DNA of 64,000 nucleotides from Ornithinibacillus sp. 4-3 (lineage in GTDB: Bacteria; Bacillota; Bacilli; Bacillales; Amphibacillaceae). Under the pieces are notes generated by a model, which was not told the DNA's origin, ran no database searches, and worked only from the letters and a program-made list of their open reading frames with translations. Position 1 is the stretch's first letter. Every line of letters begins with the position of its first letter. The stretch is taken from positions 1,460,001-1,524,000 of the forward strand of contig NZ_CP162599.1 in assembly GCF_040958695.1 (NCBI RefSeq). Reading direction: 5' to 3'. The translations under genes were made by a program, and so were the position numbers. This document shows positions 17,337 through 27,296 of this stretch, piece by piece.

Positions 17337-18437
17337 ATGCAAAAACGTAATTTAATCTTAGAAGATGGAACAGTTTTTGAAGGGTATGGTTTTGGGAGCG
17401 AAGAAGTTTCCAAAGGAGAAATTGTATTTAATACAGGAATGACTGGATACCAAGAAGTAATCACAGACCCGAGTTATTATGGACAAATTGTAACAATGAC
17501 ATATCCTGTAATTGGTAGCTACGGAATAAACAGGGATGATTATGAAACTGTTACACCGTTTATTCATGGATTGATTGTGAAAGAGTACAGTGAGCATCCC
17601 TCTAATTTCCGAAATGAAGAGACACTTGATAGCTTTTTAAAAGCAAATAATATCCCAGGTGTTGCTGGAATTGATACAAGAAAATTAACTCGAATGATTC
17701 GTAAGCATGGAACGATGAAAGCGGCTATTATTTCTGCAGAAGAAGATGCAGAAAAGGCATTAGAAGAGCTAAGAAATACTGCACTTCCTACAGATCAAGT
17801 AAAGCAAACTTCCACAAATAATCCTTACGTTGTTCCAGGAAGAGGACACCGTGTTGTATTAGTAGATTTTGGAGTAAAGCATGGAATTCTCCGTGAATTA
17901 ACCAAACGTGATTGTCAAATTACGGTTGTTCCTTATAACTACAGTGCAGAAGAGATTTTGCGACTTCGCCCAGATGGTATTATGCTGACAAATGGACCGG
18001 GAAATCCAAAAGATGTACCAGAAGCAGTTGAAATGATTAAAGAAGTCTTAGGCCAAGTGCCTATTTTTGGAATTTGCCTTGGACACCAACTTCTGTCTTT
18101 AGCTTGTGGGGCGGATACAGAAAAAATGAAATTCGGTCATCGTGGATCTAACCATCCAGTAAAAGATTTAAAAACGGATAGAACGTACCTTACTTCTCAA
18201 AATCATAGTTATGCAGTTAATCCAGCTACACTAGAAAATACAGGATTAAAATTAACTCAAATTGCTATTAATGATGAGACGGTAGAAGGGGTAAAACATA
18301 CTATCCATGAAGCGTTCTCGGTGCAATACCATCCAGAGGCATCTCCTGGACCTGAAGACACAAACTATGTATTTGATGAATTTTTAAAAATGATGGATAA
18401 AAAAGCTAAAAAACAGGGGGTTCATATTCATGCCTAA
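17337..18437 (+). CDS. carA: Carbamoyl phosphate synthase small chain
   Basis: The glutaminase subunit supplies ammonia to CarB for carbamoyl phosphate, the first intermediate of pyrimidine and arginine synthesis. The 366 aa protein has the N-terminal small-subunit domain ([30 protein letters not shown]) and a class I amidotransferase domain with nucleophile Cys247 (GICLGHQLL), His332 and Glu334 (YHPEAS). AGGAGG precedes ATG 17337. It overlaps carB by 8 bp. The PyrR-type leader marks it as the pyrimidine-controlled enzyme (PyrAA) rather than an arginine-specific one. That assignment is an inference from the leader. Confidence 0.97.
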   Translation: MQKRNLILEDGTVFEGYGFGSEEVSKGEIVFNTGMTGYQEVITDPSYYGQIVTMTYPVIGSYGINRDDYETVTPFIHGLIVKEYSEHPSNFRNEETLDSFLKANNIPGVAGIDTRKLTRMIRKHGTMKAAIISAEEDAEKALEELRNTALPTDQVKQTSTNNPYVVPGRGHRVVLVDFGVKHGILRELTKRDCQITVVPYNYSAEEILRLRPDGIMLTNGPGNPKDVPEAVEMIKEVLGQVPIFGICLGHQLLSLACGADTEKMKFGHRGSNHPVKDLKTDRTYLTSQNHSYAVNPATLENTGLKLTQIAINDETVEGVKHTIHEAFSVQYHPEASPGPEDTNYVFDEFLKMMDKKAKKQGVHIHA

Positions 18438-21400
18438 ACGTACAGACATTCAAAAAATTCTTGTCATCGGATCTGGTCCAATAGTGATTGGACAAGCAGC
18501 AGAGTTTGATTATTCTGGAACACAAGCCTGTCAAGCTTTAAGGGAAGAAGGATATCATGTTATTCTTGCTAATTCTAATCCAGCAACGATTATGACAGAT
18601 AAAACAGTAGCTGATAAAGTATATATGGAACCTTTAACAGAAGAATTTTTAACTAAAATTATTCGCAAAGAACAGCCAGATGCTATCTTACCAACACTTG
18701 GTGGACAAACAGGATTAAACCTTGCTATGGAGCTTGTTCGTAAAGGAGTTTTAGAAGATCATAATGTACAGCTATTAGGAACAGCGCCAGAATCTATTCA
18801 AAAGGCAGAGGATAGAGAGCTATTCCGTACTTTAATGAATGAATTAAATGAACCAGTTCCAGAAAGTGCTATTGTACATACGGTAGGGGAAGCTGTAGAT
18901 TTCGCAAATACGATTGGTTACCCATTGATTGTACGTCCAGCATATACACTTGGTGGTACTGGAGGAGGAATGTGCTATAACGAGAAAGAGCTAAGAGAAA
19001 TTACACATAATGGACTTGCACTTTCCCCAGTTAATCAATGTTTAATTGAAAGAAATATTGCTGGCTTTAAAGAGATTGAATATGAAATGATGCGTGATCA
19101 TAAAGATCAAGCTATTGTTATTTGTAATATGGAGAATATTGATCCAGTTGGAATCCATACAGGAGATTCCATTGTCGCTGCGCCATCACAAACATTAAGT
19201 GACCGTGAGCATCAGATGTTGCGTAATGCTTCCTTGAAGATTATTCGTGCTTTAGAAATTGAAGGTGGATGTAATGTTCAGCTGGCACTTGATCCGTACA
19301 GCTTCCAATATTATGTGATTGAAGTAAATCCGCGTGTTAGCCGTTCATCTGCATTAGCTTCTAAAGCAACTGGTTATCCAATTGCTAAGATTGCAGCTAA
19401 AATTGCGGTTGGTTACACATTAGATGAAATAATAAATCCAGTTACAGGAAAAACATATGCAATGACTGAGCCAACATTAGATTATGTAGTAACAAAATTC
19501 CCTCGCTTCCCATTTGATAAATTTACTTCTGGAGATCGTAGCTTAGGAACACAGATGAAAGCGACTGGTGAAGTGATGGCAATTGGCCGTAATCTAGAAG
19601 AATCTTTGTTAAAGGGAATTCGCTCTCTTGAAATGGGTACAGAGGAGCTTTATCTTGCAAAAGCAGAAAAGCTAGACGAAGAAACATTAATTAAGCGTAT
19701 AGAACGTGCTGATGATGAACGTATTTTCCTTTTAGCAGAAGCATTACGTCGTGGCTATTCTATCGATGAAATCTTTGAAATTACAAAAATTGACCGCTTT
19801 TTCTTAAACAGCATAAATAAAATTATTGAAATAGAAAAAACATTAGCTGAAAATAAAAATGATCTCACTGTATTAAAACGCGCTAAAGAATTAGGAATTG
19901 CTGATGCTCAGATTGCTCGTTTATGGGAGATGCCTCTTGATGAAGTATATGCCTTAAGAAAAGAGGAAAATATCTTCCCAGTTTATAAAATGGTAGATAC
20001 ATGTGCAGCAGAATTTGAGTCAGAAACACCATATTTTTATAGTAGTTATGAAGAAGAAAATGAGTCAATCGTAACAGATCGTAAGAAAATTTTAGTACTT
20101 GGTTCTGGTCCGATCCGAATTGGACAAGGTATTGAGTTTGATTACGCAACAGTACACTCTGTATTTGCGATTAAAGAACTTGGATATGAAGCAATTATTA
20201 TGAATAACAATCCTGAAACAGTGTCTACTGATTTCACGATTTCTGACAAGCTTTACTTTGAACCATTGACATTAGAAGATGTAATGCATGTGATTGATCT
20301 GGAAAAACCAGAGGGTGTTATTGTGCAATTTGGTGGACAAACAGCCATTAATCTTGCAGCAGGTTTAGAGCGTCGTGGTGTGAAAATTCTAGGTACAGAT
20401 TTAGAAGCAATTGATCGTGCAGAAGACCGTGATAAATTTGAAATCCTATTAGATGAGCTCGGTTTGCTTCGTCCACAAGGAAAAGCAGTACCAAAATTAG
20501 ACCAAGCAATTGAAACAGCTAATGAGATTGACTATCCAGTGCTTGTACGACCTTCCTATGTTATTGGTGGGAGTCGGATGGAAATCATTTATAGTGAAGC
20601 TGAGCTGGAAAATTATTTAGCTAAATCCGATAATATTGATTCTGCTCATCCTATTTTAATTGATAAATACTTAACTGGTATGGAAGCAGAAGTAGATGCA
20701 ATCAGCGATGGCGAAACAACCATTATCCCAGGAATTATGGAGCATATCGAACGTGCAGGTGTCCATTCAGGAGACTCTATGGCTGTATATCCACCACAAC
20801 GATTAAGTGAAACAGTAAAAGAAAAATGTTTAGAAGCAGCGGTGAAAATCTCACAAGGCCTTAAAGTAAAAGGTTTAATTAATATCCAGTTTATCATTCG
20901 AGATGAGGATGTTTATGTACTTGAGGTAAATCCAAGAGCGAGTAGAACAATTCCTTTCTTAAGTAAAATAACTGATGTAATGATGGCAAATATTGCGACA
21001 AGATGTATCTTAGGTGAAAAATTAAAAGACATGGGTTATGAAACAGGTATCTTACCTGAGCAAAACCTTGTTTCTGTCAAAATTCCTGTATTCTCTTTTG
21101 AAAAGCTACGTAGTGTGGATACTATTCTTGGACCAGAAATGAAATCTACTGGAGAAGCTATTGGTTATGATAAAACATTAGAAAAAGCATTATATAAAGG
21201 CTTGATGGCTTCAGGGATAAAAGTTCCTCAAGAAGGTGGCGTTTTATTTACGGTTGCAGATAAAGATAAAGCAGAAATACTGGAAATCGCGGAACGGTTC
21301 CATCAGCTTGGCTTTGTCCTTTATGCAACACAGGGAACAGCAGCTTATATTCGCAAAGAAGGGGATATTTCTGTTATTGAGGTAGGTAAAGTTGGAGTGG

Positions 21401-21618
21401 ATGAACCAAATGTACTTTCTATAGTTGAGGAAGGAAAAGTACAATTTGTCATTAATACATTAAACTCTGGACAAAAACCAAGATCAGATGGCTTTTTAAT
21501 CCGTCGTCAAACAGTAGAACATGGAATTCCGTGTTTAACTAGTTTAGATACAGTTGATGCGATTATTAATGTGATTGATTCTACAACCTTTTTAGCAAAA
21601 CCGATTAGCCAAAAATGA
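18430..21618 (+). CDS. carB: Carbamoyl phosphate synthase large chain
   Basis: The large subunit joins bicarbonate, ammonia and two ATP into carbamoyl phosphate. Two homologous ATP-grasp halves are visible. The first begins [20 protein letters not shown] and the second, near residue 555, [20 protein letters not shown]. Each has an EVNPR motif ([32 protein letters not shown]). The C-terminal MGS-like regulatory domain, where UMP usually acts, starts near residue 930 ([19 protein letters not shown]). The 1062 aa length is normal. It is coupled to carA by overlap. No evident terminator follows. Confidence 0.97.
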   Translation: MPKRTDIQKILVIGSGPIVIGQAAEFDYSGTQACQALREEGYHVILANSNPATIMTDKTVADKVYMEPLTEEFLTKIIRKEQPDAILPTLGGQTGLNLAMELVRKGVLEDHNVQLLGTAPESIQKAEDRELFRTLMNELNEPVPESAIVHTVGEAVDFANTIGYPLIVRPAYTLGGTGGGMCYNEKELREITHNGLALSPVNQCLIERNIAGFKEIEYEMMRDHKDQAIVICNMENIDPVGIHTGDSIVAAPSQTLSDREHQMLRNASLKIIRALEIEGGCNVQLALDPYSFQYYVIEVNPRVSRSSALASKATGYPIAKIAAKIAVGYTLDEIINPVTGKTYAMTEPTLDYVVTKFPRFPFDKFTSGDRSLGTQMKATGEVMAIGRNLEESLLKGIRSLEMGTEELYLAKAEKLDEETLIKRIERADDERIFLLAEALRRGYSIDEIFEITKIDRFFLNSINKIIEIEKTLAENKNDLTVLKRAKELGIADAQIARLWEMPLDEVYALRKEENIFPVYKMVDTCAAEFESETPYFYSSYEEENESIVTDRKKILVLGSGPIRIGQGIEFDYATVHSVFAIKELGYEAIIMNNNPETVSTDFTISDKLYFEPLTLEDVMHVIDLEKPEGVIVQFGGQTAINLAAGLERRGVKILGTDLEAIDRAEDRDKFEILLDELGLLRPQGKAVPKLDQAIETANEIDYPVLVRPSYVIGGSRMEIIYSEAELENYLAKSDNIDSAHPILIDKYLTGMEAEVDAISDGETTIIPGIMEHIERAGVHSGDSMAVYPPQRLSETVKEKCLEAAVKISQGLKVKGLINIQFIIRDEDVYVLEVNPRASRTIPFLSKITDVMMANIATRCILGEKLKDMGYETGILPEQNLVSVKIPVFSFEKLRSVDTILGPEMKSTGEAIGYDKTLEKALYKGLMASGIKVPQEGGVLFTVADKDKAEILEIAERFHQLGFVLYATQGTAAYIRKEGDISVIEVGKVGVDEPNVLSIVEEGKVQFVINTLNSGQKPRSDGFLIRRQTVEHGIPCLTSLDTVDAIINVIDSTTFLAKPISQK

Positions 21619-21752
21619 TTGAAATGCTATAGTGGATAATAAGAAGAATCAGGAGATATAGTATTTAATACTTGTTCAAACCTTCCATCATACAGCTTGA
21701 GGTTAACAGGTTATAGAAGAAGTAAAAAATGTAAAGAATTGATGAAAATAAG

Positions 21753-21781
21753 TTGTATATCAATTCGTTATATGATATATT
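21753..21781 (+). promoter_or_regulatory. Predicted sigma-A promoter of rplS
   Basis: TTGTAT (21753-21758) and TATATT (21776-21781) separated by 17 bp. Transcription would start near 21788, just ahead of the L19 leader hairpin. It frees rplS from dependence on carAB transcription. Confidence 0.6.
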
Positions 21782-21811
21782 TTATTTTGTGCCATACTGA
21801 ATTGGCGTATT

Positions 21812-21857
21812 ACCGATGTTCCGCTATCATTCATAAAAATGGTAAGAACATTGAGGT
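21812..21857 (+). promoter_or_regulatory. L19 (rplS) ribosomal protein leader
   Basis: CGATGTTC pairs with GAACATTG, and above an internal loop TATCAT pairs with ATGGTA around an A-rich loop. The ribosome binding site GGAAGGAG lies just downstream. The stem-internal loop-stem architecture next to the L19 start agrees with the L19 leader family described for Firmicutes, which is thought to mediate autoregulation by L19. Confidence 0.65.
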
Positions 21858-21874
21858 GGAAGGAGTGAAGCGGA

Positions 21875-22219
21875 ATGCAAAAATTAATGGAAGAAATTAC
21901 AAAAGATCAACTTCGTAATGATCATCCTGAATTCCGTCCTGGAGACACAGTTTCTGTACACGTAAAAGTTGTAGAGGGTTCTCGTGAACGTATCCAGCTA
22001 TTTGAAGGTGTTGTAATTAAACGTCAAAATGGTGGAATTAGCGAAACATTCACAGTAAGAAAAATCTCTTATGGTGTTGGAGTAGAGCGTACATTTCCAT
22101 TACATTCACCACGTGTTGCAAAAATTGAAGTTAAAAGACGTGGTATTGTTCGTCGTGCTAAATTATACTATCTTCGTGAATTACGTGGAAAAGCAGCTCG
22201 TATTAAAGAGCGTCGCTAA
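21875..22219 (+). CDS. rplS: 50S ribosomal protein L19
   Basis: L19 sits at the interface of the ribosomal subunits near L14. The 114 aa basic protein shows the family pattern [34 protein letters not shown] and [35 protein letters not shown] lies 10 bp upstream of ATG 21875. It has its own promoter and leader and is followed by a strong terminator, so it forms a single-gene unit here, cut off from trmD by carAB. Confidence 0.98.
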   Translation: MQKLMEEITKDQLRNDHPEFRPGDTVSVHVKVVEGSRERIQLFEGVVIKRQNGGISETFTVRKISYGVGVERTFPLHSPRVAKIEVKRRGIVRRAKLYYLRELRGKAARIKERR

Positions 22220-22302
22220 TTTTCACTGGCAAAGACGATTTCAAACGATAACAAATGATTCGATTTTAACATATTTTAAGAAACAAGATAAAAATCGACT
22301 GG

Positions 22303-22337
22303 AAAGGGCTTCGCAAATTTTGCAAAGCCCTTTTTTC
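22303..22337 (+). terminator. Intrinsic terminator after rplS
   Basis: AAAGGGCTT and GCAAA pair with TTTGC and AAGCCCTTT in one stem with a single C/A mismatch, then a T run. It ends the rplS transcript. Confidence 0.88.
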
Positions 22338-22390
22338 AATAGATAGAAAGTATAAAATCTTTGAGCTGTGAAAATTTTTTAAAATAGTTA

Positions 22391-22480
22391 CGTCCAGTCT
22401 GGCGTACAGGACATGCTCGTATAAATGCTAGGACAAGACGTTGCGTTTTTAGCCTGTAAGAGCGTGACTTGCGCTTTTCT
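22391..22480 (+). repeat. Interspersed repeat family B, divergent copy (B3)
   Basis: Its right end, CGTTTTTAGC ... TTGCGCTTTTCT, matches the B1 right end (CGTTTTTAAGC ... TACGCTTTTCT), and the left end GTCCAGTCTGGCG resembles GTCTAGCTCCGAGCGCC. The middle is unrelated. It lies in the gap between rplS and lepB. Apart from the terminator the rest of that gap shows nothing I recognise. Confidence 0.4.
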
Positions 22481-22565
22481 TAATCATTTTAAAATAGCTA
22501 AAGTGAGCATCATCAGCATTTTTCTTATAGAATATAAGAGAAGGAATATAAGATGGGGGAATAAC

Positions 22566-23108
22566 ATGGCAAAGAAGAAAAATGGGTTATTTGAATGGGT
22601 AAAAATAATATTAATTGCTTTTGCTTTAGCTTTTTTAGTTCGAACGTTTGTTGTATCCCCAATTGTAGTTGATGGTCCATCTATGCAACCAACATTAGAA
22701 GATCGAGACCATATGATTGTGAATAAGCTAAAATACCGTTTTAGTGATATGGAACGGTTTGATATTGTTATTTTCCATGCTACAGCAGATAAAGATTTTA
22801 TTAAGCGAGTTATTGCTTTACCTGGTGAACATGTTGCGGTATCAGATAACGTTTTATATATTGATGGAGAACCGGTAGAAGAGCCGTTTATTGATAAGGA
22901 TAATAACTGGCTACATACGGAAGATTTTCGCTTAGAAGAGCTTCCAGGAGGCTATGAGAAGGTTCCAGAAGATCATGTCTTTGTATTAGGAGATAATCGA
23001 AATAACTCGACAGATAGCCGTTCATTAGGAGTTATTCCAATGGATGAAATTATCGGGAAAACAAATGTTATTTATTGGCCAATTAAAAGAATGCAAATAG
23101 CGAATTAA
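22566..23108 (+). CDS. lepB: Type I signal peptidase
   Basis: This membrane-bound serine/lysine protease removes signal peptides from secreted proteins. The 180 aa product has one N-terminal transmembrane helix (about residues 10-30), the nucleophile Ser39 in GPSMQPTL, the general base Lys80 in FIKRVIALPGE, and the C-terminal box GDNRNNSTDSRSLG. It is the short Bacillus type with a single membrane span. I chose ATG 22566, which has GATGGGGG just upstream. A longer in-frame start at 22425 would run through repeat B3 and is unlikely. It is followed after 17 bp by rbgA. Confidence 0.95.
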   Translation: MAKKKNGLFEWVKIILIAFALAFLVRTFVVSPIVVDGPSMQPTLEDRDHMIVNKLKYRFSDMERFDIVIFHATADKDFIKRVIALPGEHVAVSDNVLYIDGEPVEEPFIDKDNNWLHTEDFRLEELPGGYEKVPEDHVFVLGDNRNNSTDSRSLGVIPMDEIIGKTNVIYWPIKRMQIAN

Positions 23109-23125
23109 AGAAGAGGGGTGATGCT

Positions 23126-23974
23126 ATGACAATTCAATGGTTTCCAGGCCATATGGCAAAAGCAAGACGAGAAGTAGAAGAAAATTTAAATGTAGTTGAT
23201 CTTGTAATTGAACTTGTCGATGCTCGTTCACCAATTGCATCCCAAAATCCAATGCTACAAGATATTACGAAACAGAAAACAAAAGTGATTCTGTTAATGA
23301 AAAAAGATCTAGCAGATCCTAAAGTAACAGAGCAATGGATTCGCTATTTTGTGAAGCAAGGACATTCTTCTATGGCAGTTAATGTAAATGATACGTCTGA
23401 TATAAAAAAGGTAATTCAGCTTGTTAAAGAGGTTGGAAGCGATCGATTAAAGAAGCTAATGGATAAAGGGGTTAATCCTCGGCCATTAAGAGCAATGATT
23501 ATTGGGATTCCAAATGTAGGGAAATCATCCTTAATTAATCGTCTCGCTAATCGAAAAGTTGCTCGAATCGGTGATCGACCAGGAGTAACAAAGCATCAAT
23601 CATGGATCAAAGTAAGAAATGAATTTGATTTACTAGACACACCTGGTATCCTTTGGCCAAAATTCGATGATCAAGAGGTTGGCTATCGATTAGCAGCAAT
23701 TGGCACGATTAAAGATAGTATCCTTTCCCTGCAAGATATTGCTGCATATGTGATTAAATACTTACAAGAATACTATGAAGACTTATTAGAAGAAAGATTA
23801 GGCATAGATGCAGATATGTATGATATGTGGGATGTTTTTGAAAGAATTGGTAAGCGACACGGAGCTCTTGAAAGTGGAGGGCATGTGAATTTTGATAAAG
23901 TCGCAAATATTGTACTAGGGGATCTACGCTCCGGACGTTTAGGAAGAATATCATTAGAACGAGCAGAAGGTTAA
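23126..23974 (+). CDS. rbgA: Ribosome biogenesis GTPase RbgA (YlqF)
   Basis: RbgA is a circularly permuted GTPase needed for late 50S assembly. The 282 aa protein begins MTIQWFPGHMAKARREV. In permuted order it has the G4 region (residues 58-61), then G1 GIPNVGKSS (127-135), the switch region RPGVTKHQ, and G3 DTPGILWPK. The G4 motif reads MKKD where B. subtilis RbgA has NKAD, so the conserved Asn is replaced by Met. The C-terminal ribosome-binding domain is full length. AGAGGGGTG precedes ATG 23126. A terminator overlaps the end of the gene. Confidence 0.95.
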   Translation: MTIQWFPGHMAKARREVEENLNVVDLVIELVDARSPIASQNPMLQDITKQKTKVILLMKKDLADPKVTEQWIRYFVKQGHSSMAVNVNDTSDIKKVIQLVKEVGSDRLKKLMDKGVNPRPLRAMIIGIPNVGKSSLINRLANRKVARIGDRPGVTKHQSWIKVRNEFDLLDTPGILWPKFDDQEVGYRLAAIGTIKDSILSLQDIAAYVIKYLQEYYEDLLEERLGIDADMYDMWDVFERIGKRHGALESGGHVNFDKVANIVLGDLRSGRLGRISLERAEG

Positions 23975-24014
23975 GGAGGCTAATTTGCCTCCTATCATCC
24001 TTCTGTTTTTTTTA
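23974..24014 (+). terminator. Intrinsic terminator after rbgA
   Basis: AGGAGGC and GCCTCCT form the upper stem. AGAAGG in the last rbgA codons can pair with CCTTCT to extend it. A run of eight T residues follows. Confidence 0.85.
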
Positions 24015-24131
24015 GAGCTAATAAAGGATAAGGAAAATCTAGTTGTAATTATGCTGAGGTGTAATGATAGTATATAAAGCCAATTTTTTATTAACAATCT
24101 CTTTTGTCATGACGATATATTATTAAAGAGG

Positions 24132-24914
24132 ATGAGTATTTTGAAGAAACCATTATCAATTAGTGAGTTAAAGACATTATTTCATGCAGGAAAATTTAAT
24201 GACGCTTATGTGGACACCTTAAGAAAAGATAGTAGAAAAGGGGTTCAGCAGCTGATTAAAGCTTTCGAGAGACAAAAAGCAGAATGGATGAAATTAGAGA
24301 AAAGATTTATAGAAATGACTTGTTATGAACAAAAGGCAAAAGAAGCTGGAAAAAAATATATTGCGGGTGTAGATGAAGCAGGACGTGGACCTTTAGCAGG
24401 ACCGGTTGTTGCGGCCGCAGTTATTTTGCCATTGAATTTCAAATTATTAGGATTAAATGATTCAAAAAAATTAACTAGATCTGAGCGAAAGCAATATTTT
24501 GAAATTATTAAAGAAAAAGCGATAAGCTATGAAGTATCTGTTATTACAAATAATGAAATAGATCATATCAATATATTAGAAGCTACCAAAAAAGCAATGC
24601 GGCTTGCGATTACATCCTTACATATTCGGCCAGAGCATGTCTTAATTGATGCTGTAGAGCTTTCTTTAAAGGATATAACAACAGAAAGTATAATTAAGGG
24701 AGATCAGAAAAGCATTTCTATTGCAGCAGCGAGTATTTTGGCAAAGGAAACAAGAGATGTATTAATGGAAGAGCTTCATGAGCAATATCCTGAGTATGGT
24801 TTTATACAACATATGGGATATGGAACAAAAGCACATCTAGAGAATCTTGCTAAATATGGAGCATCTCCAGTGCATCGAAAATCATTTGCACCAGTTAAAA
24901 AAAGTATGGGATAG
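24132..24914 (+). CDS. rnhB: Ribonuclease HII
   Basis: RNase HII removes misincorporated ribonucleotides and RNA primers from DNA. The 260 aa protein has a helical N-terminal extension of about 70 residues, as in B. subtilis. Its catalytic core carries GVDEAGRGPLAGPV (Asp81, Glu82), NDSKKLT, LIDAVELSL and DQKSISIAAASILAKETRD. The start ATG 24132 follows AGAGGATG. TTG 24141 is an alternative that would remove three residues. It lies between rbgA and ylqG, the same order as in B. subtilis. Confidence 0.96.
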   Translation: MSILKKPLSISELKTLFHAGKFNDAYVDTLRKDSRKGVQQLIKAFERQKAEWMKLEKRFIEMTCYEQKAKEAGKKYIAGVDEAGRGPLAGPVVAAAVILPLNFKLLGLNDSKKLTRSERKQYFEIIKEKAISYEVSVITNNEIDHINILEATKKAMRLAITSLHIRPEHVLIDAVELSLKDITTESIIKGDQKSISIAAASILAKETRDVLMEELHEQYPEYGFIQHMGYGTKAHLENLAKYGASPVHRKSFAPVKKSMG

Positions 24915-24923
24915 GGGGTTATT

Positions 24924-27296
24924 ATGATTAATATTCAACATATTGATCGCAATCAATTTTTAAAATTAATAAAAACCCCGTTACAGCTAAAGCCTGGACA
25001 AATCCTTCAAGGTAAAATTACGAAAATTTTTCCAAATAATAAGGCAGAAATACAATTAGGTAATCAAACAATGATTGCTCAATTAGAGGCCCCTTTACAG
25101 ACGGGTAAAGCTTACCATTTTCAAGTGCAAGGGAAGGAAGATATTGTCCACCTAAAAGTATTGAGTGAAATGAAGCAAGGTAAGGATATAGGTCAGCAAG
25201 CAGAGCATTTATTGAAGCAATTAGGCATGAAAGGAAACAAGCTTCAATCAGAATTTGTTCAGTTCCTATTAAATGAAAAAATACCTTTCCAAAGAAGTCA
25301 ATTACAGCAATCCTTTCAATTATTGACTGGGACTACAGATAAATCAACGACATTTAGTTTATTAAAAACAATGACTTCTAAACAAATCCCAATTTCCGAG
25401 GAATTTTTTCAAGCTTTATATACAAGAGGAAATCATAATCTTTCTGAACTTATAAATGAATTGAAATCCTATTTAGAACAACAGAATTTACCAGTAACGA
25501 TACAGAAAAAAGCATTAGCACAATTGACTCAATTTTTATCACAACCAAATACTCCAAATCCGTTATTAGCTTTATTTATGCAAGGTTCCGAAGAGGAACG
25601 GTTAAAGCTATTTCAAATGTTAAAGTCGCTAGGAATAATAGGGCAAAAGCTGGATTTTTCGGCATGGAAATCACGAATGCAAAATTCACAAATGGGAGAA
25701 ATAAGTAATGATATGGCTTCCTCGGTAAGGAGTTTACATGAAGGAATAATAAAGCAGGAACTACTTGCTAATGAGGAACAGATTCGAAATCAATCCCAAT
25801 TGATACTACAAAAATGGCATCATATCATCCAAACAAATCGTCCTATGGAAGCTTTAAATTTCCAGTTATTATCACATGATATTGCAAATCGTATCGTTGC
25901 ACATGCCTCGTCAGGACTGGGACAGGCGCTTCAAACTTTATTACAAAATAACCCAGCATCATTGCAAGAATTGATGCAAGCCTTACAAGTATTACAAGCA
26001 CCAACCTCGATAGATACAAAAGTTACCGAGCTACCGGGTGCCATTCGGAATTTTATTATTCAGCAGGATGCTCAAATTTTATCGGGGAATGGGAGACAAA
26101 TCAGTAGCAATATTCAAAGTTTTTTAGATCAATGGCTACATCTAATGAAAAATACAATTGAGCTTCAGCAACCAATGGAAAATAGAGTATTTCAAGCATT
26201 TCAGCGAGACTTAGCAGAAAATATTATTCCAAGTATACCAAGAAATACAGCACAATGGATATTATCTACCTTACAAAATAGCCCAACATCTATTCAACAA
26301 ATTGCTCAATATTTACAAGCCTTACAATTACCAAATGCAATGGAAGCTTCGACTCCTTTATGGAGTACAGCTAGTCAAACACTGATGGAACAAGAACTTC
26401 AGTCATTGCTAAGAAATGAGACAGCATTAAGAAATGGTATCCAAACAGTGATGCAACAGTGGCCAGTATCACCAGATTCATCTTCTTTTTCTTTATTTGC
26501 ACGGGATGTAATGGAGCATGTTCTACCAAATGTATCAAGAAATTTTGCTCAAGGACTTGATTCCATGCTGCAAAATAATCCAAAATCGATACAGCAGTTG
26601 ATGCAAACGATGCAGTTATTTGCTGGAGAAGATGTTTACCAGCAGGCGAATCACTTATTAACAATGCGAGAGCCTATGCAATTTCATTTTACAAAAGAAC
26701 AATTCATGACTCAATTAAAGCAATATTTGCAGCTCATGGGTTTTTCAGAAGGAAATGCACAGACAGAGGTACAAGAGACCTCTATCAAACATATGCTCAC
26801 GCAATTATTACAACAGGGTGAGCAAGGTGTAAATCAGCGCGCGACGCAGCTAATGCATATGGTTAATGGTCTACAGTTAACAGCTCTAAATGAGTCTAAT
26901 AATTTGATTCATGCTAGTCTACAGCTACCTGGTAAGATGTTTGGTTTACCAGAAGACTTTCAGCTTGAATTTGAGGGACAGAAAGCAGTTGATGGAAAGT
27001 TAAATAGTGATTATTGTCGAATTGTATTTTTCCTTCATTTGGGAAATTTACAAGACACGACAATCGATATGCATGTTCAAAAGCGGGTGGTTAGTATCAC
27101 TATTTTTAATGATAATACACAGCTTCAAAAATTAGGTTCTCGCTTCCAGAAATTACTTGAGGAAGGATTAGAGGAAATAGGTTATGTCCTTTCTAATGTG
27201 ACATATAAACCGTATAGTCAACAGAATACAGTAAAGCATGTAACGACACATCAAAATCAATCAGTAACTGTGGAAGGAGTTGATTTCCGCATATGA
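24924..27296 (+). CDS. ylqG: YlqG-like protein with FliK-like C-terminal region
   Basis: A 790 aa Gln-rich, methionine-rich cytoplasmic-type protein without signal peptide. The N-terminal part (15-80) looks like a small beta domain (LKPGQILQGKITKIFPNNKAEIQLG). The middle holds three related helical units of about 100 residues. Each ends in a copy of a QNNPxSxQQLMQxLQ motif, at about 341, 451 and 550. The last 130 residues (LPGKMFGLPEDFQLEF, DMHVQKRVVSITIFND) resemble the C-terminal domain of flagellar hook-length protein FliK. It overlaps ylqH by 4 bp. B. subtilis has the same pair at the same place. I infer a role related to export-substrate switching, but no function is established to my knowledge. 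Confidence 0.75.
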   Translation: MINIQHIDRNQFLKLIKTPLQLKPGQILQGKITKIFPNNKAEIQLGNQTMIAQLEAPLQTGKAYHFQVQGKEDIVHLKVLSEMKQGKDIGQQAEHLLKQLGMKGNKLQSEFVQFLLNEKIPFQRSQLQQSFQLLTGTTDKSTTFSLLKTMTSKQIPISEEFFQALYTRGNHNLSELINELKSYLEQQNLPVTIQKKALAQLTQFLSQPNTPNPLLALFMQGSEEERLKLFQMLKSLGIIGQKLDFSAWKSRMQNSQMGEISNDMASSVRSLHEGIIKQELLANEEQIRNQSQLILQKWHHIIQTNRPMEALNFQLLSHDIANRIVAHASSGLGQALQTLLQNNPASLQELMQALQVLQAPTSIDTKVTELPGAIRNFIIQQDAQILSGNGRQISSNIQSFLDQWLHLMKNTIELQQPMENRVFQAFQRDLAENIIPSIPRNTAQWILSTLQNSPTSIQQIAQYLQALQLPNAMEASTPLWSTASQTLMEQELQSLLRNETALRNGIQTVMQQWPVSPDSSSFSLFARDVMEHVLPNVSRNFAQGLDSMLQNNPKSIQQLMQTMQLFAGEDVYQQANHLLTMREPMQFHFTKEQFMTQLKQYLQLMGFSEGNAQTEVQETSIKHMLTQLLQQGEQGVNQRATQLMHMVNGLQLTALNESNNLIHASLQLPGKMFGLPEDFQLEFEGQKAVDGKLNSDYCRIVFFLHLGNLQDTTIDMHVQKRVVSITIFNDNTQLQKLGSRFQKLLEEGLEEIGYVLSNVTYKPYSQQNTVKHVTTHQNQSVTVEGVDFRI

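Noticed and set aside
22425-22565. N-terminal extension of lepB from an upstream start
   Set aside because: The extension is encoded by repeat B3 and has no family similarity. ATG 22566 has a good ribosome binding site.
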